Source: Bog-756 sp963713625 (GTDB lineage Bacteria; Actinomycetota; Acidimicrobiia; Acidimicrobiales; RAAP-2). Taken from it: DNA of 64,000 bases. Where the stretch lies: contig CAVQMN010000011.1 of assembly GCA_963713625.1 (NCBI GenBank), forward strand, positions 248,001 to 312,000. Direction: 5' to 3'. The notes below the pieces were generated by a model, which saw only the letters and a program-made list of their open reading frames with translations, did not search any database and was not told where the DNA came from. Shown piece by piece: positions 32,943 to 42,137 of the stretch (within the stretch, counting starts at the first letter, position 1; every line of letters starts with the position of its first letter). A program made the position numbers and the translations under genes.

Positions 32943-35075
32943 TCAACGGCCCCGGAGCAGGCTCTGGCACAGGCTCATATCCGGTGCGGGAGTCTTCAGT
33001 CCGGTGACGGTGACGACCGGGGTGGCTCCAGGCGACGACAGCGGTGTGGGGTGGATGACGGCCGGCCCGGTGCCGCCCAGGTAGTGGCCGAGCACCTTCT
33101 TCCCGGCCCACCAGACCACGATCTGGTTCAGGTTCGGATCAGTCATCACCGTGAGCTTCTGGTGGGTGTGGAGGTAGGAGATCGGGATACCCCCCGACTG
33201 GGACGACGGCCAGCTGATGGAGGTTCCTGAGTTCTCGACGTTCAGCCGGAACTGGAACGGTTTGCCGGTCGGCTCCATGACCAACCTGGCCGCGCCGTAC
33301 GAGAGGATGGTGACCGGGCTGGTGAGATGGCTTGCCGGCTGGTTGAACGTGTAGCCGATGGTGTGGGTGATGTCGGCCTCTTGCTCGACGGGAATCCAGG
33401 TCAGGTGTTGGATCTGCTGACCGGGGACATCCTTGAGGGCGTAGCCGGTGGAGAGATAGAGGCCGGAGCAGTTGTTGACAATGAAGAGTTGACCGGCCGG
33501 CGCCCAGTAGGGCAGCTGGCTCCCGTGCCGGACGGTGGGTGCGAGCGGTGTGACGCTCAGTGCCTTCTCCGCCGACACGAACTGCGAAGCCTGGCCCAGG
33601 GTCCAGTTGGACACCGGCCACAGCGAGATGGCCATGTTGGCGACGATGCAGTAGATGGCCAGCACCGACAACCCGGCCAACGCCCAGCCCCGGGCCCGTC
33701 GTGTCCTGCCCGACAGCCGGCGCAGGAGATCGATGAGGCCCACGGCCGCGCCCACGATGACGAAGGGCATCAGATCGGCGATATACCGCTGCGAGATGTA
33801 CCCCCAGAGGAGGACGCCGGCGCTCCCCGCGGCTGCGGAGAGAAGGATGATCCGGGCGTAGCGGATCTGGCCCAGTGCTTTGGGCCTGAAGGCGGTCACC
33901 GTGCCCCAGATGCTGAGCAACAGCAGCAGAGGAGAGGTCGCCGTCAGGCTGGCGGTGGGATACGTCTGGTCCATCACCGCACCGCCCAGCCACGAGGCCG
34001 GCGCACCGGGCGGCAGCACATAGGGGAACAGGCCGGAATAGCGAATGCCGAAGGGCTGCAGGTAGGCGGTGAGCGTGCTGGGCAGGAAACTGAAACTGAA
34101 CGCCTTCCCGCCGTTGGCGGTCAGGAAGTAGCGCCGGTGGGCGTTGACCGCGGCCCAGACCTGATCGGCCATGGGCAGACCGATCGGAATGCCGAACTTG
34201 GCATAGGTCACGGCGCAACTGGCTGCGAACGGTATGGCTCCGACCCCGACCATCGGGAGCGCCCAGTGGCGGTTGTTCTCTCCGCCGTAGCCCAGGGCCA
34301 GCCATCCCGCGATCAGGAAGGCTCCGATCACACAGGCGTAGCCGGCCGGGGTTCGATCGAGATTGGCGCACAGCACGAGCACGAAGCTGGCACTGACCCG
34401 ACCCCATGACGGGCGCTGCATGACACCGATCATGGCGAAGAGGCTGCCGATGGTCAGAGGGACGCTCCAGGCGAAGTCCTCGTTGTAGATGAACGGCGTT
34501 GCCCCCAAGAAGAGGAGCACCGAACCGCCCATGACCGCGGCCATGAAGACCCCGTAGCAGAGAGCCTCGATCCGCCCGACCAGTGCCGCGCCCCGCATCA
34601 GGATGCGGAGTCGCCAGAGCATCAGGGACGTGAACACCCCGCTCATGACCCAGGCCAGGAAGATCGAGGGGGCGGTCAGATCGCCGTCGAACGCATTGGT
34701 GACCAAGAGGATGGGCATCCGGATGATCGAGGGGAAGATACCGAAGTAGGTGTAGTCACGACCGTCGTGGGCGAAGGCTTCGATTCCCATGTCGCCACCG
34801 GGAATGTTCAGGTGGCCGTGGAACATGGCCCGGGCCTGCAGGTCGTAGAAGTTGTCGTAGGGCACACCGCGGAGTGGATTCAGGCTGCCGGACCACAGGT
34901 CCCACAAGAGATAGAGGAAGGGAATGGCCATCGCCGCCATGCCGATGATCACGGCGATCGTGAAGCGCCGCCTGCTGAGCTCGGCCGGGGTACGCGTCGC
35001 CGCGTGACCGGGTGTCGAAGGTACACCGACGCGTTCGTGGGTCCCCGAAGGTGCAGCCATGGTGGGGACGGCCAT
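32943..35075 (-). CDS. Long polytopic membrane protein with CQSLL tail (paralogue 1)
   Basis: 710 aa from ATG 35075, whose A-T overlaps the stop of the broken oxygenase upstream (TAATG). About 12 membrane helices; first loop D-N-F-Y-D-L-Q-A-R-A-M-F-H-G-H-L, then D-Y-T-Y-F-G-I-F-P-S-I-I-R-M-P-I-L-L-V-T. The last 180 residues are a soluble extracytoplasmic domain ending in S-L-C-Q-S-L-L-R-G-R. The protein at 36844-39042 has the same loops and the same C-Q-S-L-L ending. A GT-C-type transferase is likely from topology and from the acidic first loop, but no known family is recognised. Confidence 0.7.
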   Translation of the reverse strand: MAVPTMAAPSGTHERVGVPSTPGHAATRTPAELSRRRFTIAVIIGMAAMAIPFLYLLWDLWSGSLNPLRGVPYDNFYDLQARAMFHGHLNIPGGDMGIEAFAHDGRDYTYFGIFPSIIRMPILLVTNAFDGDLTAPSIFLAWVMSGVFTSLMLWRLRILMRGAALVGRIEALCYGVFMAAVMGGSVLLFLGATPFIYNEDFAWSVPLTIGSLFAMIGVMQRPSWGRVSASFVLVLCANLDRTPAGYACVIGAFLIAGWLALGYGGENNRHWALPMVGVGAIPFAASCAVTYAKFGIPIGLPMADQVWAAVNAHRRYFLTANGGKAFSFSFLPSTLTAYLQPFGIRYSGLFPYVLPPGAPASWLGGAVMDQTYPTASLTATSPLLLLLSIWGTVTAFRPKALGQIRYARIILLSAAAGSAGVLLWGYISQRYIADLMPFVIVGAAVGLIDLLRRLSGRTRRARGWALAGLSVLAIYCIVANMAISLWPVSNWTLGQASQFVSAEKALSVTPLAPTVRHGSQLPYWAPAGQLFIVNNCSGLYLSTGYALKDVPGQQIQHLTWIPVEQEADITHTIGYTFNQPASHLTSPVTILSYGAARLVMEPTGKPFQFRLNVENSGTSISWPSSQSGGIPISYLHTHQKLTVMTDPNLNQIVVWWAGKKVLGHYLGGTGPAVIHPTPLSSPGATPVVTVTGLKTPAPDMSLCQSLLRGR

Positions 35076-35958
35076 TATGAGTCCTTGGTACCTCTTCGCC
35101 GAAGCCGTTCACGGTACCCGAGGATCTTGCTGGCCGTCTGGTCCGAGAGGCCGAGCTTGCGCTTGGTCCAGTCGTAGACCCTGAGCATCTGTTTGTCGGC
35201 GTAGATCATGATCGAGTGGGCGCCATCACCCGGACGGGCCCGGTACTCGGTCGAACGGACCAGCGGATCCTCCTCGATACTGAAGTAGTACAACGCCAAC
35301 GACCGCCGAGACACTCCCGGGGGGCAGGTCATGGGCTCGGGGTGGCCATGGAACGACGTGACGTCGGTGGTGAAGACGAGCACCCGGTTGGCCAACGGAG
35401 CGACCTTCTCGACGCACTCGGTCATGTCGGCACTCCACAGTTCGAGATCGCCGCCGTACTCAGGCTTCCAACTGTCGTTGAGGTAGAGCAGGATGTTCGC
35501 CCGGCGTTGCCACTTCCGGTTGTGGGGATGAACGGTGAAGTCGGCATGGATGTTGAGAAACCCGCCGGTTCCCGACTGGTGCAGACCGCCGCCTTCGAGG
35601 GACGGGTCCGGCACCAGGTGGTCGACCCCGATCAAGGAACTGATGAACTCGACGAACCGAGGTGAGTTGAGCTCGTGGAGGATGGACCGGAGGGTCGGTC
35701 CCCACGTGCCGGGATCCGTGTTGCTGAACTTGCGTTCATTGGCATGCAGGTAGTTGTTCCACTGTTCGGGGTCGAGGGGGGAAACTCCGCCATGGCCCGC
35801 TCGGCCACGCCGGGTTCGAGGAAATTGTCCAGGACGATATGGGGATACGGGGTAGCCGCCTGGTAGGTGGCGTGGAGCGTGTCGAGCTGCTGCTCGAGGC
35901 GGGCGATGTCGAGCACCGGCACGTCCGTCTCCTGGGTGGGTTCAGCGGACACCGACAC
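35075..35958 (-). pseudogene. 2-oxoglutarate/Fe(II) oxygenase gene with one-base frameshift in a C-run
   Basis: From GTG 35958 the frame reads D-V-P-V-L-D-I-A-R-L-E-Q-Q-L and P-H-I-V-L-D-N-F-L-E, ending in A-E-F-P-P. It then breaks at a run of six G on the plus strand (35776-35781). Adding one base there restores E-F-P-P-L-D-P-E-Q-W-N-N-Y-L-H-A-N and the rest: iron site H-A-D in L-N-I-H-A-D-F, second His in S-F-H-G-H-P, and a 2OG-binding Arg in S-R-R-S-L-A-L-Y-Y. The whole would be about 294 aa. It could be a mutation, a slippage (phase-variable) tract, or a homopolymer sequencing error. Confidence 0.8.
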
Positions 35959-36230
35959 CCGCCTTCCGTGCGGTCGGGCACCGGTGGTGTCGGTGGGGAG
36001 ACCTGGATGAGTGCGGGCTCTCCCGTCCCCACGGCAAACCTTCCCGCGTCACTTTGTCTGCGGTCACAACGCCCCCTTTTACGCAACTGCGATGACGCGG
36101 TATATGGCAACCTTCGCCGCGGCCAAGGTTACTCGATTCTCCTGGCCAGAACGACGGCGGATTTCCCGGCTCATCAAAATTGGGGGTAGCGGCCCGTCCC
36201 TGCCTCAGGAGATCACCGGACGGGCGGGAA

Positions 36231-36713
36231 TCAGGCTTCGGCCGCCACCTCGATGTCCGGGAGCTGGGCGAAGAGGCGGTTGAGGATGAGGAACTTGAAC
36301 ACCCACAGGATTCCGAACGAGGCGATGTTGGTGAAGAGGACCAGCCCGGTCCGGACCAGGTGGTGCAGATGGTGGGCGTCGGCGTAGTGATGGGCGAGCG
36401 AAGCAGTGAACAGGGAAAAGCCGATCCCCGTCACCGAGATGACCGCGAAGGGCAGGATCTCTTTCACCAGGTGTGACCGACCCGACTTCCCCCACACCCA
36501 CCGCCGGTTGAGGATGTACGAGGGAATGCCGGCCGTCAGGTTGGCGAAGAGCACACTCGGTACCTCGGACCACAGGCGCAGGCCGCCGTAGACGATGGCC
36601 AGCACCACCAACGAGGTCAGGGCAGAGATCACCGACACCATGGTGAACTTGATCATCTTCAGCCCCTCGGGGGTCCGGGAGAACCGCCAGAGTCGAGTCA
36701 CCGTCTGCCTCAT
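36231..36713 (-). CDS. GtrA-like membrane protein
   Basis: 160 aa from ATG 36713, with TAGTTT 7 nt before it (leaderless). Four membrane helices, K-F-T-M-V-S-V-I-S-A-L-T-S at the start and Y-I-L-N-R-R-W-V-W, the GtrA/DPMS-type signature. GtrA proteins are thought to help move or stabilise polyprenyl-phosphate-linked sugars for glycan modification. It sits between the two long paralogous membrane transferases, which would use such a lipid-linked donor. Confidence 0.88.
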   Translation of the reverse strand: MRQTVTRLWRFSRTPEGLKMIKFTMVSVISALTSLVVLAIVYGGLRLWSEVPSVLFANLTAGIPSYILNRRWVWGKSGRSHLVKEILPFAVISVTGIGFSLFTASLAHHYADAHHLHHLVRTGLVLFTNIASFGILWVFKFLILNRLFAQLPDIEVAAEA

Positions 36714-36720
36714 TGATTCC

Positions 36721-36726
36721 AAACTA
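36721..36726 (-). promoter_or_regulatory. -10 box of the GtrA gene (leaderless)
   Basis: TAGTTT on the minus strand, 7 nt before ATG 36713. Confidence 0.45.
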
Positions 36727-36829
36727 CCCCGTCCGGCTCGCATTCAGCGATGGCCGACAGGCTGTCGGAGGTCCCGATGCGTGGGCGACGGGACCTCGTC
36801 GGTGGCGGCTCCGGGGGCAATCTTGTCGC

Positions 36830-36835
36830 TACACT
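36830..36835 (+). promoter_or_regulatory. -10 box of paralogue 2 gene (leaderless)
   Basis: TACACT ends 8 nt before ATG 36844. No ribosome binding site precedes the start. Confidence 0.5.
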
Positions 36836-36843
36836 CGCTCGCC

Positions 36844-39042
36844 ATGGGGGAAGAAACCGACGGCCAGGCAGGCGCCGGCGGACGTCACGGGGCAACGGGC
36901 GTGATCGACGGGCCGGCGGCCGACGAGCAGTACCGCGCCACCGAAGCTGAGCCCGACGGGGTCGACCCCGGCGGGGTGACGCCGTCGGCGTTCGATGCCG
37001 GTCGTCGGCGGTTCACCGTGGCCGCGGTGGTCGGGACGGTGGTGGCCGCCGTTCCCTTCGTGTGGATCCTGTGGGGCCCTTGGGAGACTCCCGATCCCAT
37101 TCGGAAGTCGGCCTATGAGGACAACTTCTACAGTCTCCAGGCCCGGGCGATGTTCCACGGCCATCTCGCCCTGGCCAACGGTGCCATCGGCATCGAGGCC
37201 TTCGTCCACCATGGTCGCCAGTACACCTATTTCGGCCTCTTCCCTTCGATCATCCGGATGCCCATCCTGCTGGTGACCAGCAAGCTCGACACCCAGCTGA
37301 CCGTGCCCTACATGCTTGCCGCCTGGCTGCTCACCGCGCTGTTCGTGGCGCTGCTGCTGTGGCGGGTGCGCCTGCTCATCCGCGGCCCGGTGGTGATGGG
37401 CCGGGCCGAGGCCACCGCCTTCGGCATCCTGATCGCCACCGTCCTGGTCGGGTCGGTGTTCACCATCCTGGCCTCGATCCCCTACGTGTTCGCCGAGGAC
37501 CTGGCCTGGAGCATCTGTCTCACCGTCGGGAGCCTCTTCGCCTTGCTGGGCGTGCTCGAGCGGCCGTCGCGGGGCCGGGTGGTGGCCGCCGGATTGCTGA
37601 TTTTGTGCGCCAACCTCGACCGGCTGACCACGGGCTGGGCCTGTGTGGTCGGGGCCGTGCTGGTGGCCGCATGGTTCGGGCTCGGCCGTGGCGGTCAGGA
37701 GAACCGCAGATGGTGCGTACCGGTGTTGGCCGCGGGCCTGATCCCGTTGCTGGTCGGATGCTTCGTCAACTATCTCAAGTTCGGCGTGCCGTTCGGGCTC
37801 CCCGTCACCGATCAGGTGTGGACCAGTGTCAACGCCTATCGTCGGAAGTTCCTGGCCGCCAATCACAACTCGGAGGAAGGCCTGGCCTTCATACCGAGTG
37901 ATGCGCTGGCCTACCTCCGGCTCGACGGCCTCCGGTTCACTTCCGTGTTCCCGTTCGTCACCCTGCCCGCGGCGCCGGCCACCGCGGTGTCGGGCGTGCT
38001 CTTCGACCGGCGGTACCGCACCGCCAGCATGCCCTCGTCGATGCCGTTCATGTTCCTGCTCAGCTGCTGGGGAATGATCACCGCCTTCCGACCCCGGCCG
38101 TTGGGCAAGGTCGCCCTCACCCGGATTCCCTTGCTGGCCGCCGGATCGGCCGGTGCCGCCCTCCTCCTGTGGGGATACATCGCGCCCCGGTATCTCGCCG
38201 ATTTCGTCCCGTTCCTGGTTCTGGCCGCCGCCGTAGGCCTGGCCGACATCTGGCGCCGACTGGAAGGCCGGACCAGGAAGCTCCGGATCGGGGTGTTCAC
38301 CGTCATCGTCCTCGTCGCCCTGTTCACCATCGTGGCCAACATCGGCATGGCCATCGTGCCCAATGAGGAGTGGGGCACGAATCAGGTGCTCAGTTTCGTC
38401 CAGACCCAAAAATCGATCAGCGATATCACCGGCCACCCCCTCAACGCCGAGGTGCACCGGGGGAGCCAGCTTCCGCCGTGGGCCCCGGCGGGGGAGCTGT
38501 ACATCATCGGCGAATGTGACGGCCTGTACATCTCCAACGGCGAGAACTATTCGACGATCCCGAGCCAGCAGTTCACCGCGACGACATGGATGGCCGTCCA
38601 GCGCGGCCACGCCTACCAGCGCACCTTCAGCGTCACCGCCCATCACCAGTTGCGGAGCGGCGCCCAGTGGCTGCCCATGCTGGGCGTGGGTGGTTCGGAC
38701 ACCGTGTCGGCCAAGGCCACCCCGACCCGGTTCCCGGGACAGGTCCAGATCAGCTTCAATCTGGTGAGCCCCCATCACATCACCTACGGACTGCCGACCC
38801 TGATCCCGGTCGGCACCTCCCTCGACGTCATCGTGATCACCGATCCGGTCAAGCATCTCGTCGAGGTGGACATCCGAGGCGGGCCCTTCCTCACCACCAC
38901 GGTGGACAAGATCGACCCGGTCACCCCGGTACCACCGTCAGTCATTTCAGGCGGTCGATCCCCGGCGGTGTCGGCGGTGGACGTGACGGCCTCGTCGGCC
39001 CAACCGAAGCTGTGCCAGAGTCTGCTTCACTCGGCCCACTGA
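36844..39042 (+). CDS. Long polytopic membrane protein with CQSLL tail (paralogue 2)
   Basis: 732 aa. ATG 36844 fits the TACACT box 8 nt before it; a longer frame to 36595 overlaps the GtrA gene and is rejected. The body matches the 710-aa protein at 32943-35075: E-D-N-F-Y-S-L-Q-A-R-A-M-F-H-G-H-L, Y-T-Y-F-G-L-F-P-S-I-I-R-M-P-I-L-L-V-T, N-L-D-R-L-T-T-G-W-A, A-P-R-Y-L-A-D-F-V-P and the ending L-C-Q-S-L-L. It has a Gly/Asp-rich N-terminal extension of about 55 residues. Same likely role: an extracytoplasmic sugar transferase, not a recognised family. Confidence 0.72.
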   Translation: MGEETDGQAGAGGRHGATGVIDGPAADEQYRATEAEPDGVDPGGVTPSAFDAGRRRFTVAAVVGTVVAAVPFVWILWGPWETPDPIRKSAYEDNFYSLQARAMFHGHLALANGAIGIEAFVHHGRQYTYFGLFPSIIRMPILLVTSKLDTQLTVPYMLAAWLLTALFVALLLWRVRLLIRGPVVMGRAEATAFGILIATVLVGSVFTILASIPYVFAEDLAWSICLTVGSLFALLGVLERPSRGRVVAAGLLILCANLDRLTTGWACVVGAVLVAAWFGLGRGGQENRRWCVPVLAAGLIPLLVGCFVNYLKFGVPFGLPVTDQVWTSVNAYRRKFLAANHNSEEGLAFIPSDALAYLRLDGLRFTSVFPFVTLPAAPATAVSGVLFDRRYRTASMPSSMPFMFLLSCWGMITAFRPRPLGKVALTRIPLLAAGSAGAALLLWGYIAPRYLADFVPFLVLAAAVGLADIWRRLEGRTRKLRIGVFTVIVLVALFTIVANIGMAIVPNEEWGTNQVLSFVQTQKSISDITGHPLNAEVHRGSQLPPWAPAGELYIIGECDGLYISNGENYSTIPSQQFTATTWMAVQRGHAYQRTFSVTAHHQLRSGAQWLPMLGVGGSDTVSAKATPTRFPGQVQISFNLVSPHHITYGLPTLIPVGTSLDVIVITDPVKHLVEVDIRGGPFLTTTVDKIDPVTPVPPSVISGGRSPAVSAVDVTASSAQPKLCQSLLHSAH

Positions 39043-39062
39043 TCGGCGCCAGCCGCGCCGTG

Positions 39063-39080
39063 GGGCCGGCCAGCCGGCCC
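39063..39080. terminator. Hairpin between convergent genes
   Basis: GGGCCGGC (39063-39070), loop CA, GCCGGCCC (39073-39080), perfect 8-bp stem between paralogue 2 and the nucleotidyltransferase gene. Confidence 0.5.
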
Positions 39081-39097
39081 GTGCGCGGCCGCTACAG

Positions 39098-40009
39098 CTA
39101 GGCGACGGAGGCCCACAGGCGGCTGGGTCGGGTTCCCCAGGCAACCTGGCGGGCCAGCTCGGCGCTGACCACCGGGAGATCGGCGGCGTGGGTCACGCCC
39201 ACCAACTTGGCGTCCGTGGTGATGACCCGCACCGGCAGTCCGCCGTCGGCCACCATGGTGGCCACCACCTCGGGGAGCAGCACTTCGGCTTTGGGGATCT
39301 CACCGCCGGCGGCCGCCTTGGCCACCAGGGCCTCCTCATCGAGGCCGGATGCGGCCATGGCCGTATCGAACACCTCCCAGATGGCGGGCTGGAAGCCCCA
39401 GAGGTTGACCGAGGCGGGAAGGTCCCCGTCGAGCTCCCGGGGTCCCCGTCCGTCATCGGAGGTGAACAGCTGACCCTTGTCCTGGCGGGTGACCATCCGC
39501 CGTTCGGTCAGGGCCACCAGGTGACCGCTCGCATCGACTTCGCAGATGCCCCGGGTGACCGGATCGTCGGTGGCCACGGTCGAGCGCAGCTGGTAGCCGA
39601 TCAGCGCATGCTCGTCGAGATCGGATGTGAGCTGACGGGCCAACAGCCCCATGGCCACCTCGCCGTAGATGTCATCGGCGTTGGCCACGCCGAACGGGCG
39701 GTCGACGGCCAGGGCCGACCGGGCGGCCAGGACGGCGTGCACGGTGCCGAGCGGGAGCCGTTGCTCGACGAAGGCCACATCGATTGAGTCGGGCCAACAG
39801 CGCTCGACGTGGTAGCGGATGGAGGGACCGGACTCGGGATGGAGGACCAGGACGATCCGGCCGAAGCCGACGGCCACCGCGTCACTGACCAACAGGTCGA
39901 TGACTGCTTCACCGTTGGGTCCGATCGGGGCCAGCGGCTTGCATCCGCCGTATCTGCGGGCCATGCCGGCGGCCAGCACCACCAGGGCAGGCGCCATGCC
40001 CTCCCTCAC
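39098..40009 (-). CDS. Sugar nucleotidyltransferase-like protein
   Basis: 303 aa from GTG 40009, whose first bases overlap the upstream stop (GTGA); ATG 39997 is an alternative. The N-terminus A-P-A-L-V-V-L-A-A-G-M-A-R-R-Y-G-G-C-K-P-L is the NTP-transferase nucleotide loop, with a G-x-G-x-R-like variant. Later V-A-N-A-D-D-I-Y-G supplies the metal-binding Asp. It would charge a sugar phosphate to an NDP-sugar or act on a related alcohol phosphate. The neighbours are lipid genes, so its pathway is unclear. Confidence 0.8.
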   Translation of the reverse strand: MREGMAPALVVLAAGMARRYGGCKPLAPIGPNGEAVIDLLVSDAVAVGFGRIVLVLHPESGPSIRYHVERCWPDSIDVAFVEQRLPLGTVHAVLAARSALAVDRPFGVANADDIYGEVAMGLLARQLTSDLDEHALIGYQLRSTVATDDPVTRGICEVDASGHLVALTERRMVTRQDKGQLFTSDDGRGPRELDGDLPASVNLWGFQPAIWEVFDTAMAASGLDEEALVAKAAAGGEIPKAEVLLPEVVATMVADGGLPVRVITTDAKLVGVTHAADLPVVSAELARQVAWGTRPSRLWASVA

Positions 40010-40941
40010 CCGCCCCAGCGCAGCACGGCACTGGCCCAGGTCATCCCGCCGCCGAACCCGGTGAGGAGCACGTGGTGTCCGGCTCGCAGCCGACCGGTTT
40101 CGAGGGCATCGGCCAGCGCCAGGGGGATGGACGCCGACGAGGTATTGCCGTAGCGGTCGATGACCACCACCGCTTTCTCGTCAGGGATGCCCAGGCGTTG
40201 GCACGCGGCATTGATGATCCGCAGATTGGCCTGATGGGGAACCAACAGGTCGATGTCGGCCGGGGTGAGCCCGGCCTCGGCGATGGCCTGCTCCGCCGAC
40301 TCGACCACCACCCGCACCGCCTTGCGGAAGATCTCCTTGCCGTCCATGTAGAGATAGCCGCCGTGGTCGCACTTGAGGAGATGGCGCAGCGATCCGTCCG
40401 CCCCGAGGTTCCATGACAGCAGCTGGCCGGGACCGTCGACGGCCTCCAGCACCACGGCACCCGCGCCGTCGCCCACCAGCACGGCCACCGACCGGTCGTC
40501 CCAGTCGGTGATCCGGCTCAAGGTCTCCGAGCCGATGACCAGGAGGCGCTCGGCGCCGATGGCCAGCATCCCGTGGGCCACAGCCAGGGCGTAGACGAAT
40601 CCCGAACAGGCGGCGTTGACGTCGAAGGCACCCCCGGGCACGCCGATGCCGTCCTGCACGGTGGCCGAGGTCCCGGGCACGATCTGGTCCGGGGTCGTGG
40701 TAGCCAGGATGACGCTGTCGATCTCGTCCGGACGCCGGCCGGCGCTGGCCAGCGCCGCGATTCCGGCCTCGATGGCCAACTGCGAGGTCGTGCCGCCGAT
40801 CCGTCGCTCGCGGATGCCGGTCCGCTCTTGGATCCAGGCATCACTGGTGTCCATGGTGACCGACAGGTCGTCGTTGGTCACCACCTTGTCGGGCACGGCG
40901 ATACCCCACCCGGTCACGACGCCGCCGCGAGTGGTCTTCAT
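40006..40941 (-). CDS. Beta-ketoacyl-ACP synthase III-like enzyme
   Basis: 311 aa from ATG 40941; 20 more residues upstream are open but not family-like. Catalytic triad: C112 in N-A-A-C-S-G-F, His in V-P-H-Q-A-N-L-R and Asn in Y-G-N-T-S-S-A-S, exactly as in FabH. It condenses an acyl-CoA with malonyl-ACP to start a fatty acid or a related ketide. A second or specialised FabH is possible, because a thiolase lies just upstream and a nucleotidyltransferase downstream instead of the usual fab genes. Confidence 0.9.
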   Translation of the reverse strand: MKTTRGGVVTGWGIAVPDKVVTNDDLSVTMDTSDAWIQERTGIRERRIGGTTSQLAIEAGIAALASAGRRPDEIDSVILATTTPDQIVPGTSATVQDGIGVPGGAFDVNAACSGFVYALAVAHGMLAIGAERLLVIGSETLSRITDWDDRSVAVLVGDGAGAVVLEAVDGPGQLLSWNLGADGSLRHLLKCDHGGYLYMDGKEIFRKAVRVVVESAEQAIAEAGLTPADIDLLVPHQANLRIINAACQRLGIPDEKAVVVIDRYGNTSSASIPLALADALETGRLRAGHHVLLTGFGGGMTWASAVLRWGG

Positions 40942-40960
40942 GCGTTGGTGGTCCTCATGG

Positions 40961-42127
40961 TCAGCCCGCCTCGAGTACGTGGATTCCGATGAACGCTGCA
41001 TCTTTGCCGATGATGCCGCCGGTGTTGGCCGCCACCGCCAGTCGGGCCCCCTCCACCTGACGGGGGCCGGCCGTGCCCCGGAGCTGACCGGTCAGCTCGA
41101 CCACCTGGGCGATCCCGGTGGCACCGAGGGGGTGACCCCTCGAGACCAGGCCGCCGCTCGGATTGACGGTCACGCCGGCCCCACCGAAGGTGGTGTCGCC
41201 GGCCACGGTGGCGGGCCCCGCGTCGCCCGGCTTGAAGAAGCCCAGCGACTCGAGGGCGTACAGTTCCTCGGCGCTGGTGGCGTCGTGCAACTCGACGACG
41301 TCGATGTCGGCGGGATCCACGCCGGCCGCGTCCCACGCCACCGGGGCCGCCTCGGCCAGTCGGTCGTGATAGTCCATGTCGCCGTTGCCGGACCGCACCG
41401 AACTGGCCCGGATCCGGGGCGCCCCCGGCCGCGACGTCGTGGACAGGACCACGGCCGCCCCGCCGTCGGTGAACGACGAGCACATGAGGCGGGTGAGCGG
41501 CCAGACGATGGAAGGCGACTCGAGCACCTCGTCCAAGGAGACCTCCGACTGGAACTGGGCGTTCGGATTGAGGGCACCATGGCGCCTGGCCTTGACCGCC
41601 GTGGCCGCGAACTGCTCGAGGGTGGCGTCGCGCTCCTCCATTTGGATGATGGTCCACGAGGCGTTGAGGGCCATGAGGACGGAGCCGGACGGGTTCTCCA
41701 GCTGCTCGTGCATCCTGAGCCGGTCGGTGAGCGGGACACCGTCCTCGATGCCGGCCAGGGTGGCGGAACGGTCACCCGTCCACATCTTCTCGACGCCCAC
41801 GGCCAGGACGACGCCGGAGCCGCCCGCGGTGGCCATGGTCGCCATATGAAGGGCCGAGGCCCCGCCGGCACACGAATTGTCCACGTTGATGATCCCGGCA
41901 TTTCGCAGCCCGGAACGGCGCAGGAAGGTCTGACCCCGGATGCAACCCTGATCGATCAGCCGGCCGGCGGTGGCGTTCCCGAACACCACCAGATTGACAT
42001 CGCCAGGATCGACGTCGGCGTCGGCCAGGGCGTCGGCCACGACCTGGCCGGCCATGTCCTCGGCCGTTCGGTCACGCCGGTTCATGGCGGTCATTGCGGC
42101 GCCGACGATTGAGACGGTGCGATCCAC
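40961..42127 (-). CDS. Thiolase-family protein (SCP2-type)
   Basis: 388 aa from GTG 42127. Active-site Cys in V-D-N-S-C-A-G-G-A-S near residue 86, later V-E-L-H-D-A-T and R-G-H-P-L-G-A-T-G. These fit the thiolase fold, closest to the lipid-transfer (SCP-x) thiolases used in steroid or branched-acid side-chain breakdown. It is 19 bp before the KAS III gene and 10 bp after the LLM oxidoreductase, so one operon. The exact acyl chain is unknown. Confidence 0.87.
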   Translation of the reverse strand: MDRTVSIVGAAMTAMNRRDRTAEDMAGQVVADALADADVDPGDVNLVVFGNATAGRLIDQGCIRGQTFLRRSGLRNAGIINVDNSCAGGASALHMATMATAGGSGVVLAVGVEKMWTGDRSATLAGIEDGVPLTDRLRMHEQLENPSGSVLMALNASWTIIQMEERDATLEQFAATAVKARRHGALNPNAQFQSEVSLDEVLESPSIVWPLTRLMCSSFTDGGAAVVLSTTSRPGAPRIRASSVRSGNGDMDYHDRLAEAAPVAWDAAGVDPADIDVVELHDATSAEELYALESLGFFKPGDAGPATVAGDTTFGGAGVTVNPSGGLVSRGHPLGATGIAQVVELTGQLRGTAGPRQVEGARLAVAANTGGIIGKDAAFIGIHVLEAG

Positions 42128-42137
42128 GGAGTCCTCG

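Noticed and set aside
35632..35958. A separate 108-aa protein beside a 186-aa oxygenase
   Set aside because: One added base in a G run joins them into a complete oxygenase, and the Ser/Thr-rich end of the short frame is typical of an out-of-frame read.
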